Origin: Clitopilus passeckerianus | Lineage: Eukaryota; Basidiomycota; Agaricomycetes; Agaricales; Entolomataceae | NCBI GenBank assembly: GCA_944990035.1 | Contig: CALYLX010000155.1 | Span: 558,001 to 622,000 of the forward strand | DNA length: 64,000 nt | Reading direction: 5' to 3' | Shown here: positions 47,498-58,149 of the stretch, piece after piece | Numbering within the stretch: the stretch's first letter is position 1 | Layout of the letters: each line of letters starts with the position of its first letter | Program-made: the position numbers and the translations under genes | The notes under the pieces: generated by a model | Database searches by the model: none | The model's input: only the letters and a program-made list of their open reading frames with translations | Told to the model about the DNA's origin: nothing

Positions 47498-48083
47498 ATG
47501 CCTCACGTTGGAAAGTGTCTCTGCGGTCAATGCACCGTCACCATCAACTCTACCCAAGAGAGCCAGGTTAGTTCACGCTGCTCTCCCGAAGTCGTTGAAC
47601 AGTCCAGGCTGACCTTCAAACCTTGTGTAACCTGTAGGTTTTCTGCCATTGCATCGACTGCCGAAAGACAAGCGGCGGTGCTTTCACAACCAATGTCCTG
47701 CCCCTCCGGTCCGATGTGAAGATTGAGGGGCCGACTGGATACTACGAAGCTCCCGCTGATAGCGGAAACATGGGTACATTGTCTTATGTCCGACAATTTT
47801 CGATGACTAACCTAGATCAAACAGTCGGACGCATCTTCTGCAAGACATGTGGATGCCCACTTTCGCACCTCGGCAAGTGGTTCGGTGACAAGCAAGCAAT
47901 CCAGAGCGGCATCTTCCCCGACTTCGCGACCGTCCCCGTTGCTGCAGAAAGTATGTTGAATTGGCTCGTTCGTTTCCATCTGACTAAGTCTGACGCGATT
48001 CTTTCTCAGTTTACATCAAGGACAAGTGGCCCATTCTCCCCAAGATTGAAGGCGCGGCGCAAGCAGATGCAAACCCATCATAA
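47498..48083 (+). CDS. GFA/CENP-V domain protein (glutathione-dependent formaldehyde-activating type)
   Basis: Predicted 137 aa, exons 47498-47566, 47638-47773, 47816-47950 and 48010-48083, all in phase. The zinc-site pattern of the family is complete: C7-x-C9 with C-G-Q-C-T, then C26-x-C28-x2-C31 in F-C-H-C-I-D-C-R-K-T-S-G, and C77-x2-C80 in F-C-K-T-C-G. Bacterial GFA was described as speeding S-hydroxymethylglutathione formation from formaldehyde and glutathione. In fungi the domain is widespread and its reaction mostly untested, so the function is inferred. Length is typical. Location between an ALDH and a GST cluster fits glutathione-linked detoxification. Confidence 0.88.
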
Positions 48084-48756
48084 GGAAGAATTGATGGGAG
48101 AAGGAACTTCGACAGCTCTATAATCCTTGAATACCGTGATGTATCGAATGAAATGAGAGAACACTGAGAGCCGTAGAATTTTGTTGCCAATCCACATCGG
48201 TCGGCCCTGAGTCTGGCACTTTGGTGGTTTTGAGATATACGTGTTCTTCATGTTGCATAGACCATCGGTATGAGGTAGAATGCGCCCGACTAGAGAGCGG
48301 CATGTAAATAGGGCCGAACTTTACGTGACTTGGTACGCAGGAGCGAGCATGAGCACTTGACTGGGAAACGGTTAGTAAAAAGCCGGCAAGTCGAGGATTG
48401 GTCGAGGGGCGTAGATATTTCTGAAAAGCCTAGTTCTTGTTCACGGAAATCAATTTTTCAGACGGTCAGACTGCGCTTAACCTCAAAGATTCTCTCCATC
48501 AAGCCAGAGGCAGTGGTCACTTTCATGCAAAACTCGCAGGTTTGAGGATCTGGTGTGGCTGTTCGGCCGATGCTGCCGACCTCTGCCGACCACTGCGGAG
48601 ATGTATTTTACCTTGCTTGGTTTTGCTCTGGAAGGCAATCAAGCATCAATAAACCCCATTATACTTATTGCTGTGGCTGTGGAGTGACGTTCATAGATGG
48701 CCGAGCGCTTTATATAAGGCAGCCCTTGTTATGACTGTTAACGGCCTTGTACCAGA
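48084..48756. other. Intergenic with TATA box
   Basis: No gene supported. TATATAAGG at 48711-48719 lies about 40 bp before the next ATG and is a good TATA candidate for the following gene. Confidence 0.5.
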
Positions 48757-50136
48757 ATGCCGCACCATCAGAGCTCTACAATGCTTTCTGAGCGATACAT
48801 CCAGGACAGCTTTCATAGCTATCTGAAGTCCTCTCTGACGCAGGCAAAAATTGAGCGATTGCTCGATGCAGATGTGCTGAGCAGCGCGGAGGCAGATTTG
48901 ATGATAACAGGTTCGTCTTGCAAATTTTAGATCCAGAGTTTCTCCTGACGTTCTCTGGTAGGACCTGCACTTTGTCTATACTTTGCAGCGCTCAGGTCAA
49001 CAACGAACCCACCCTCAGTCCCACTACCGAGAAGTACTAAGGGTGCTCAACCTAGGGAGCTGTCTTACGACAACTGTCCACCTGCCTTCATATCTTTCCT
49101 CCGGGTCTGGGCAAACACCGTCCCCCAGATCCAGAATCTTGTCCCAGAACACCAGCATGACCTGGCTCGTGTCATTTGCGGATTGCCGCCACTATCAGAC
49201 CCAGTACCACCTGCACTGAATGGGATAGCTGCGGATCTACGTGCGGTGGCCATAGAAATTAGCCAGCGTAGATCATTTCAAGAACGCTTCACAGATGATT
49301 TACAGGCCGCGCTTGACTCAGGTGGTGCACCCTCGCCCAAGAAAGCGTCTTTCGTGCCACCACCACTCTATGATGCGAGTTCTTCTTCTGCGTCTACACC
49401 CCGAAGCTCAGCAGAAATTCCGCGAAACCAGGCACCACTTCCACCCCTCCCACTTCGAGTCGACAAGAACTCCCATAGGAGAACACCCAGCAATCTTTCT
49501 GTCCCTGGCGGACCGGGCTCTCCGAGCTCCCCAGGTTTCCCACCTCGCACTCGTAGTCCGTCCCCTTCTGTCCTCGCACACGATGCCCCTGCCATAGAGT
49601 TCATCCGCGAAACTTTGTACGCCTCCATTGCGGATGTTCTCGAGAGGCAGCCAAGCCTTCGCGCCCTTCTCAAGAGCGATCCACCACGAGCGTATTTCGC
49701 CTCAGTGGCAATGGCAATCCTCGAGGTGTCCACTACTGCGATAACCTCGGAGGGGACGATCGTAGGCGTCCTAGGTCATACCTTGTCTCTTGGTGAATGC
49801 CCGCCTGAGTTACGGCCGTTCATGGCTGAACTCGTGGCTATTGGGACCCATGCCAGGACGATGGAGGAAGAAGACACTGTAGAAGCAATGAAGCATGCTG
49901 AGCGAGGCGAAGACATACCTACTCCAAGGCTTGATCGAGTCAAGATGATGCTTGAGCAAGGTGTAGGAGCGTCGAGCCCAGGCGGACCAGATGACAGACG
50001 GCGTAGTGTTGAAGGACGTGCCGTTGCTTTCATGAATAGGATCAATGGGTTGAGCTTGGGTATGACGAGGCTAAAGGCGTTTAGGGAACGACAAGGAGAC
50101 GTTTTCAAGGTCCTTTCAGGGGTTGGTACTCATTAG
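48757..50136 (+). CDS. Unrecognised conserved-looking protein, 442 aa
   Basis: Exons 48757-48910 and 48962-50136, joined by a 51-nt intron in phase. The N-terminal 180 residues look helical and well folded (S-F-L-R-V-W-A-N-T-V, then a D-L-A-R-V-I-C-G-L segment). The middle (about 200-280) is low-complexity, rich in Ser and Pro. The C-terminal part is again ordered, with I-E-F-I-R-E-T-L-Y and L-G-M-T-R-L-K-A-F-R. No signal peptide, membrane segment or catalytic motif was seen. Codon usage and a clear TATA box argue for a real gene. It may be an adaptor or cytoskeletal-type protein, but I do not assign a function. Confidence 0.7.
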
Positions 50137-50401
50137 CACCGATCTTTTACATCATCACGGTTTCTTCTTCGCAACTTGATTTTCCTCAGCTTTGCCTCCT
50201 CGTTCATAGACCTTTCTCCTTCAAGTTGAATGATGGCTGTTACCTACATGCACAATACCACGTACCCGCACTTACGCTACACCTGATACCCTTGATGACG
50301 GTGCACATAGACGCTTATCTTTCGACCTTGCACTTGGGACGACGAACTGTAATTCATTGTAGTGTACATGCCAATTATAAATTTGTCCATTACTTCGAGC
50401 T

Positions 50402-51281
50402 TTATGCAGAGCCCTTGACACCATCCTTGACGGCTTGCCAAGAGCGGCGAGAGGAGATTTCGTTGAACCACCTGAGTCAAAGTTGTTAGAATATACGTGA
50501 ACAAGCTGTTGGCGAAGTATTATTCGTACCTAGCAACGTTAGGCTTGGAAGCAATCACATCACTCCTAGCAATGGGGAGGAGGATGCCATAGGCAAGATA
50601 GAACAAATCAGCGAGAGTAATTTCCTATGGGGGGAATATTCTCAGATTCGAACCAATGGTTTAGTAGTTCAAAGAAACTCACATCTCCAGCGACGTATTT
50701 TTGCTTCGCCAGAATCTGGTCGTAGACGTCGAGGCGGGCAGTGAGGGTATCGATCTTGTCCTTGAAGACGGCTGGATCCGGCTCAAGACCACGGTACCTG
50801 GAGGCTTGAGTGTCAGTACAACGGATTTGAGAGGAGGAAGGAATAAACATACTTCTTGAAGAGGTTTTCGTAAACAGCACCAGCCGCGTAAGGGTAAAAG
50901 TTGTTCTGCTCGACAGAAGCAGCCTGTTCGAACAGAGCCTTCGCCTTGGGGCCTGTAGGGATCAGCTTGGTGCCCTGGTCGGGGTACTTCTCTTCAATGT
51001 AACGAGAGATAGCACGGCTCTCGTAGAGGATGAATCCGTCGTCGTCCTATAGCGTTTGTGCATTCATGACACATTCGATATTAAGCTTGTAAGAAATTCA
51101 AACACACTATGTAAGGAAGTTGGCCGAAGGGTTGCTTCTCGAGGTAGGCCGGGGGCTTGTGCTCTCCCTTTGCGAAGTCGACCTCGATGAACTCGGAAGG
51201 AATATTCTTTTCCTTAAGAACAACGGCGACGGTCTTTGTGCATGTGGACAGCCTGGAGTTGCCAACGAGCTTGAGAACCAT
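50402..51281 (-). CDS. Glutathione S-transferase, Phi-like, copy 1 (GST1)
   Basis: Predicted 215 aa, exons 51108-51281, 50853-51046, 50683-50797, 50530-50624 and 50402-50471. The thioredoxin-like N-domain has M-V-L-K-L-V-G, L-S-T-C-T-K-T-V-A, F-G-Q-L-P-Y and D-D-D-G-F-I-L-Y-E-S-R-A-I, the glutathione-binding E-S-R motif. The helical C-domain has Q-A-A-S-V-E-Q-N-N-F and L-D-V-Y-D-Q-I-L, and it ends with S-W-Q-A-V-K. The S-T-C-T motif sits where Phi-class enzymes have their catalytic Ser. Conjugates glutathione to electrophiles; cytosolic. Exon lengths match the other five copies. The open frame extends upstream, but the M-V-L start is supported by all copies. Confidence 0.88.
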
Positions 51282-51857
51282 GTATATAGTGTCGTTGAGA
51301 GATGGTGAGGATGGGAGCTTGGCAGGAAGGTTGCTGAAATAATCTGTAGACATGGGGAGGGGGGGGGGGCTTAAATCCGTTTTTCCCAATGCGGAAACTG
51401 CTGAATTCGACGACATTTGCAACCAGTCGATCTGGCCGAAGAGAATCTTGCTAAGCCCCATAAGCAGCCTTGACAGAAATCTGATGAGGTTTTGATCGTG
51501 CTGATCAATCTTACTCAACAGTTCGCACTGTGCAGTACAGACCTGGATGTTTTTGAGTTGTTGGTGTTGATTCCTGCTGTGATGGCAGCAAGGCGTACGT
51601 CCACAGTATAGGATTTGCTGTGACGTCTCACCACCAGGCTTCCCACTCCTGAGGGTATTCATCCGATGCATCGATCCACTTGTTGTTTAACACCTTGAAA
51701 TTGATCCTTGTGTAATACAGCGTAAAATATTTGGATTCAACCGATGATTTCAATTCGAAGAGCTCGTATGCAATATTGAACGGGACTAAACAACTTAATC
51801 AAGTTACTACGTCAAAGCAACACGCTTCAAGTGTGCAAGCTGCTTCAAGGTTTATGT

Positions 51858-52728
51858 CTACAAAGAGCTCCCGAAACCATCCTTAACGGCTTGCCAGGAT
51901 GGGCGAGAAGAGATCTCGTTGAACCACCTAGATTATGATCGTTAGTATACCCGTGGAACGGACGGAATTACAAGAAAATGCATATACCGTGCAACATTCG
52001 GCCTAGAAGTAATGGCATCGCTGCCAGCCGCGGGAAGTAGAGAGCCGAAAGCAAGGTGGAAAAAATCAACGAGGGTGATTTCCTGAGAACAAATTCTAGA
52101 GCTCAGACTAATAGGTAGGGAGGAGATTTCATGGGTGCTCACGTTGCCAGCAATATATTTCTGCTTTGCCAAGATTTGATCATAGACATCTAGACGGGCA
52201 TTAAGGGTGTCCAGCTTCTCCTTGACAAGAGCCGCGTCGGGCTGTATGCCGGCATATTGACTTACAACGGAACTAATTGGTCAGTTTATCGGATTAACGT
52301 TAGAGGAGACGTACGGTTTAAAGAAGTTCTCAATGACAACTACAGATGCGTAAGGGAAGAAGTTGTTCTGCTCGACAGAGGCAGCCTGTTCGAACAGAGC
52401 CTTGGCCTTGGGGTCCGTAGGGATGAGTTTGGTGCCCTGATTGGGAAAGTTCTCTTCGAGATAACGAGCGATAGCACGGCTTTCGTAGATGATGAAGCCA
52501 TCGTCATCCTACAGCACCCGTAAATTTGACATGAAGTCGGCCAAAATCAAAACGCACAAGGTAAGGTATCTGACCGAAAGGATGCTTCTCAAGGTAGGCA
52601 GGAGTCTTGTGCTCTCCCTTTATGTAGTCGATCTCGACGAACTCGAAAGGAATATTCTTCTCCTTGAGAATAGCCGCGACGGTCTTAGCGTAGGGGGAAG
52701 GTTGGATACCGACAAGTTGAAGGACCAT
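51858..52728 (-). CDS. Glutathione S-transferase, Phi-like, copy 2 (GST2)
   Basis: Predicted 215 aa, exons 52558-52728, 52315-52508, 52143-52260, 51988-52082 and 51858-51927. Very similar to GST3 in sequence, introns and 3' end (both finish G-F-G-S-S-L), so these two are a recent tandem pair. The active-site region reads Q-P-S-P-Y-A-K-T-V-A, keeping a Ser but with Tyr-Ala in place of Cys-Thr. The glutathione-binding D-D-D-G-F-I-I-Y-E-S-R is intact. Fully open with all splice sites canonical. Confidence 0.87.
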
Positions 52729-53217
52729 GTTAGAGATGCGATTGCAAATCCAATCACTCGCTATTAGTACAACTTCGTTCAAGTCCGACCCACGCGTGTC
52801 GAGACGTAAGCTCAGATGCTCCATTTGGCCACCCCCCAAGGCCTCACCCCATATCCAACCGTTTACCTGGAACGGTCATCCCGCCGATGCCCCCTTGGTC
52901 ATATACTCTATGTATTACGCAAGGTAGTTTGACACAGGCGAAGACCTTGGTGAAAACTGAGGGGACTGGGAGCTTTAAATTTTGGGTGTAATTCCCGACA
53001 CCGGGGATATATTTCCCCACTACTTCGGACCTCCGCTCCAGTGCGGTAAGCCGCATATTTATAAGAAGCTAATGTTATGAGTGCCATATTTTTAGCTCAA
53101 TCAATGTTGCTTACATGATATAGAAGCTCTCATTCAGAATTGAACATAGTACAACTGAGTTTAATCACATTACTCGGAAACTCTTTGCAAGTACACGTTT
53201 GTATGTTTCCTCAAGGT

Positions 53218-54087
53218 CTACAAAGAGCTCCCGAAGCCATCCTTAACAGCTTGCCAGGACGGGCGAGAAGAGATCTCGTTGAACCATCTAAATCTCAGTC
53301 ATCAGAACACCCGTGGAACGGACGGAAAGGTAGTAAGAGGCCGTACCGTGCCACGTTGGGCCTGGAAGTGATTGCATCGCTGCCAGCCGTAGGAAGAAGA
53401 GAGCCGAAAGAGAGGTAGAAGAAATCAACGAGCGTGATTTCCTAAGGAAATAGCTTGGAAATCAGATTATTAGGCCGTAGGAGACTTCATGAATTCTCAC
53501 CTCGCCAGCAGCATATTTCTGCTTTGCCAATATTTGGTCATATACATCCAAGCGGGCGCTGAGGGTATCAAGTTTCTCTTTGACGAGAGCCGCGTTGGGT
53601 TGGAGGCCAGCAAATTTACTTATAAGGGAAATAATTAGTCGAATTCGAAAATCGATATTTCTGGAAACATACGGTTTAAACACGTTCTCAACGACAGCTG
53701 CAGACGCGTAAGGGTAGAAGTTGTTCTGCTCGACAGAGGCAGCCTGTTCGAACAGAGCCTTGGCCTTGGGGTCCGTAGGGATTAGCTTGGTGCCCTGGTT
53801 GGGGTACTTCTCCTCAATATAACGGGAAATAGCACGGCTTTCGTAGACAATAAATCCATCATCCTCCTACAGCACTCGTCAGTCTGGCATGAAGCTAGCC
53901 AAGAAATTAAACATACAAGGTAAGGTACCTGACCGAAAGGCTGCTTCTCGAGGTAGGTAGGGGACTTATGCTCGCCCTTTGAGAAGTCGACCTCGACGAA
54001 CTCGAAGGGAATATTCTTCTCCTTGAGAACGACTGCGACGGTCTTAGTGCACGTGGAAATTGCGTTGCCGACAAGTTTGAGGACCAT
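53218..54087 (-). CDS. Glutathione S-transferase, Phi-like, copy 3 (GST3)
   Basis: Predicted 215 aa, exons 53917-54087, 53673-53866, 53501-53618, 53347-53441 and 53218-53287. N-domain G-N-A-I-S-T-C-T-K-T-V-A, then Q-V-P-Y and E-D-D-G-F-I-V-Y-E-S-R-A-I. The first acidic residue after the splice is Glu where the others have Asp. C-domain L-D-V-Y-D-Q-I-L-A-K-Q-K-Y and S-W-Q-A-V-K-D-G-F. Keeps the same S-T-C-T active-site motif as GST1. The flank from GST2 to GST3 is also similar, consistent with unequal crossing-over. Confidence 0.87.
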
Positions 54088-54951
54088 GTTCACGACGCAA
54101 ATAAGCAGAAAACTGGGTGGTTGAGTTGTTTGTTCTCCTCGTCTAAAGGCAGGTGCTTAAATATAGTTGCCCACACTCATTGATGTCACGGTCATGGAAG
54201 GTCATGCGCGTAACTTGGTTCCATTGAGGATCTTGCTAAGCCCCGTAAGCAGTTTTGACAAATTGTGATGGGGGTAATGGGGCTGATCAATTTTACTCAC
54301 CAAATCATGGTCATTTTGACACTTTCTACTTTCCATTACAAGGGAGTGAATTGATGCAGCATAGGCAAAGCTGCCCAATTCCATAGCGCTGGTTTCTTTA
54401 TTCGTATATCTTTCGGGTACACGAATGGTCGATGGTATATTCGGTAAGTTTGCTGATTGAAAGGCGCCTTCATGCTTACTGTTCTCAGCGTTCATGTAAC
54501 AGCTGGAGGCATTAACTCACTTCAAGAGTATATCCGCAGCGTTTTGGTTGCTCTGGGCGGACCCCACAATGCATCCACGTGCGACAATAACTGAGAAGCT
54601 CTTGGCATATCCGTTCTATAGAGAACCGTTACTAATCAAATCCATAGATCGTACTGCAGCACCTACTGTCTGAGAGGTTAACGGAGAAATCATGCGAAAG
54701 GCGCCCCCAGAGCGACATTCAAAATACTTCTGGCCATCAGGTTCCGTAAACGCGATCGACAAGATCCCACCAGGAGTCTGTTCGGACTCTGAATGGGCTA
54801 CGTTTGCACACGTTCACACAGCTGAACCAAGCCTAGCACCAAACCAATCACACCATCGTTGTGTATGCCTACTTCAGTTTCATGCAAACGTAGGAGGTAT
54901 GGTCATGTCTTGCCAGGGTTCATATACCAATTGTATAAGACGACATGCATG
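54088..54951. other. Intergenic, GST3 to GST4
   Basis: GST3 promoter and GST4 3' flank. A minus-strand frame at 54202-54495 is without recognisable features. The stretch around 54225-54260 (near GGATCTTGCTAAGCCCC) resembles sequence upstream of GST1 (51444-51470), so old duplicated promoter material is present. Confidence 0.45.
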
Positions 54952-55817
54952 CTAGTTCTCCGTCTTGATCCCATCTTTCACCGATTGCCAGGAAGCCCTG
55001 GAGATAATATCTTGATACCACCTGCAATGGGCCGTCAGTGGGTACCAAAATTCCTCTCTAGCCAAGCGATACTTACCGTGCAACATGGGGCCGGCTCGTC
55101 ATGACATCGCTTCCCGCCACTTGTAGCAAAGAGGAGTATGGTAGATGAAATAAGTCCACTAGCGTGACAACCTGAGAAAGGGCTTAGTTGCGAAGTGTTG
55201 CAAATCCATCATAGAAGCTTACCTCGCCAACCAAATACCTCTGTTTCGAAAGGATGTTGTCATAAACATCGAGAGTTTTCTCTAACGCCTGAATTTTTTC
55301 CTGGAATACGTTGGGATCAGGCTCTTGACCATAGTGCCTGCGAAGAGGATCAGTTGAGAAATTGCGATCAGCAACGATAAGCTATAGGAAACATGCCGTT
55401 TCAGCAAATTTTCATGCACAGCGCCCATGGCATACGGGTTGAAGTTGTTCAGTTCAACCGAAGCTGCTTGCTCGAATATGGCTTTCTCCTGGAGCCCCGT
55501 CGGAATCAGCACTGGTCCTTGGTTCGGATATTTCTCCTCTATGTAACGAGCAATAGCCCTGCATTCGTACAGAATGAAACCGTCGTCGTCCTGTTCATAA
55601 GACTCTCAGGATGCGGCTACTACGTCAGAAACGCAAGTTCACTCACAATGTACGGAACTTGCCCAAAGGGTTGCTTCTCAAGCACAGATGGGGACTTGTG
55701 CTCGCCGGCTATGAAGTCTATGGGTACCAGCTCGAATGGAACCTTCTTTTCAATGAGGGCAACTGCAGCTATCTGCGTATGAGAGAAGTTGGGGACGCCA
55801 AACAACTTGAGGACCAT
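54952..55817 (-). CDS. Glutathione S-transferase, Phi-like, copy 4 (GST4)
   Basis: Predicted 214 aa, exons 55647-55817, 55397-55590, 55223-55337, 55077-55171 and 54952-55021. N-domain M-V-L-K-L-F-G-V-P-N-F-S-H-T-Q-I-A, G-Q-V-P-Y and D-D-D-G-F-I-L-Y-E-C-R-A-I; the last replaces the usual E-S-R Ser by Cys. In the active-site segment the aligned Ser of S-T-C-T is Phe. Intron 2 begins with GC (CG|GCATGT), where the sisters have GTATGT at the same place: a GC-AG intron, or a mutation that cripples splicing. Everything else is open and conserved. Confidence 0.82.
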
Positions 55818-56845
55818 TCTTGGATTCGGGATGTTGCGCTGTCTGGGAAGGATTGAAGGCTGGCAAAAATCCAGCGGCGTTGCTTATGTATCAGATGCCC
55901 AGCTCCCGGTATGAGGACGAGTCAGAAGTCGACGGTTGCGAACAATTCGGTCAGTGCACTCGTGGAGTCAAGATGAAACAGTTGATTGATCCATCGTTAT
56001 GCCCCGATATGCTTAGCATGCTGAACTTGGCCCTGTCCTGCGATTACGCAGCAGCTAAAGCATCGATGTCATAGATATCAAGACGTAGTGATTTGCGATT
56101 CATAGTTGAGCACCCATAGCTCAATTCGAATCCTTGACCGTCACGGCATGCAAGATCAGGCGTCTGAAATATAGTCATTCGGTACCGCTTCGCCTTGCGT
56201 AGCTGCCGCTTTAAAGCCTCTGGGTACATCTTTGGGCACCAGAGCATATTATCGAAATCTGAGAGGTGGAGGAGGACGACGATGGTAAGAGGAAGGAAAG
56301 GTGACCAGTGACGTGGAATGTGACATATCTCGAATTGGGCATTCATGGCACCTAAAAACTAAATGGGTGTCTCCTCGGTCCAAGGAGTGGCCGGAGAGAA
56401 ACGAGAATCGACAGGATTCTTTTTGGATTTGAACTGCCAAATATGGCGGTTAGGTTTCCTACTCTTTTCCAGGAAAGCTGCCTCATGTACTGGGTGATCG
56501 CCTGAACAGAATATTAGGCTGCGTGAGGTCACAGCTTGGCTACATCACGAAAACGGGTGAATAATTAGAAGAAAGGGTATAAACCGCCTTTTCATCGGGC
56601 CTACATAGATTATAAAGGGACTATTGCTAACGACTCAAACCTTGCACCGAGTGTAGAACCGTGAAAAATATTGACATAAAGTGGAACGGAGCAATGGTTG
56701 AATGACCTTGTGGAATATATGCAATGGCGGCCAGCCGCCACGGGGCTTTACCAATAACATGATCGGAGGCATGGCAGAGCTCGACGGATCGTATCATATG
56801 AGGTTGTTGCTTCAGGATTGAACCAATTTCAACGGGCTAAGGGAT
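55818..56845. other. Intergenic, GST4 to BTB-B4
   Basis: No gene supported. A minus-strand frame at 56044-56346 contains a short L-R-L-D-I-Y-D-I stretch reminiscent of the GST C-domain L-D-V-Y-D-Q-I, possibly a relic, but too little to call. Confidence 0.4.
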
Positions 56846-58050
56846 TCAGTCTGCATTGATTCCGTCCTATATCGTTCGCTTAAAGAAAGAGTCAGGCTGC
56901 CTGTTGGCCGAGATCAATTGTTACTCACTCTGACTAGGACCCATTGGGTGATGACATTCTTCACCTGCTTTTCCAACATCTCTCGACATAGATCACATTC
57001 AAGGCACTCACCCAGGCGCTTAAACTCCGCCTGAATGGTTTGGGGTGAAAGGTCTTTTCCGACGAAGGGGTGACTAAGCATTGTACGACGTATGAAATGG
57101 AAGTCCTTACCGCATTTGGCCTCCAAAATGAAGTATGCTGAGACCAGCTTCCAAGCCCTAGCTAACTTCTTCTGTTCAGCGAATTTACATCCCTCTGTTG
57201 ATTCATGAAGATGTGGGGGCTTCTCCAGGATTGATTTGAGCTTGCCACGACGATGGGAATGGAGCTCGAAAAGTTGTTGCAGGTAAACACCACCCATCTC
57301 TCTCGCCATCTCGTCGCTGATGGCGTCGATAGACTGCGAGTGGAGATGCGAAGAAGCTGTGACCGCTAGATGTCGGATACCGAACTTTGCAGCAAGAGTG
57401 TACAACTCTAGAGGGTGCAACGGAACGACGTTGAGAATGTGATTGTAGCAGGGGTTTGCTGAAGTTAGGAGGTCGTTTGGATCTATACCATAGCCAGACA
57501 TTCGCCCAATCCCGTCGATCAAGTCTTTGGGTAGAGGAACGTTCTCAGTGAACGCCAGATAATACAGAAGGTGGAGCATCACATCCAGGATAGGAGACGT
57601 TTCCGGTATGCACACGAAGGATGGACTCGTCCCTTGATCATCGATATCCTTCAAGAGCTCACCAAAAGCGTTTTTAGAGATGCGGAGAAGGATTTCAGTG
57701 TCCACATAGAACAGGATGCAGTCGGCAGTGCAGAACACCACATTTGCTTCCGAGTCACGTGCGCCGGGAAAGAATGACAATGATGAGGTGAGCTGGTTTG
57801 GACTAGGAGGTGCCTAATTATAATCCACGATGAGGTCATGATTGGTGCTTTAAAACTCTAAATATTGGCTCTTACCCATTGGGTGACTTCGGAAACGCTA
57901 ATGTGACTGTCCTTGAAAACACACAGCGTCGCAGTTCAACATCCTGATTAAACAAGAGATCAAAACACTGCGCACCTCGAGGTTTAAGAGGTTCCATAGA
58001 GATTCCTCAAGGTCTGGGTACATACCGTAAGTGAGATCGAGACCTTCCAT
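56846..58050 (-). CDS. BTB/POZ-like domain protein, clade B copy 4 (BTB-B4)
   Basis: Predicted 319 aa, exons 57976-58050, 57876-57911, 57111-57813, 56929-57053 and 56846-56866, in phase. The first exon ends at the clade B GTGCGC donor and the second is 36 nt as in B2. Core V-V-F-C-T-A-D-C-I-L-F-Y-V-D, then I-L-D-V-M-L-H-L-L-Y-Y, P-L-E-L-Y-T-L-A-A-K, S-D-E-M-A, and a tail with C-D-L-C and I-T-Q-W. The last exon codes D-G-I-N-A-D. Intron 3 has no in-frame stop, so the annotated core looks longer if it is missed. It is the only BTB gene outside the left two thirds and lies between GST4 and GST5, divergent from a C copy. Confidence 0.82.
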
Positions 58051-58149
58051 TGAGACAGCGGGTTGGGAGGCAACGGTGGTCTGCGCGCAACGATCGATGC
58101 GTTAAATACAAATGGATTATGGAAGTCACTGGCAAGTTCCAAAAGGCAC

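Noticed and set aside
56044..56346. GST remnant
   Set aside because: Only a short L-D-I-Y-D-like stretch resembles the GST C-domain; no other exon is recognisable nearby.
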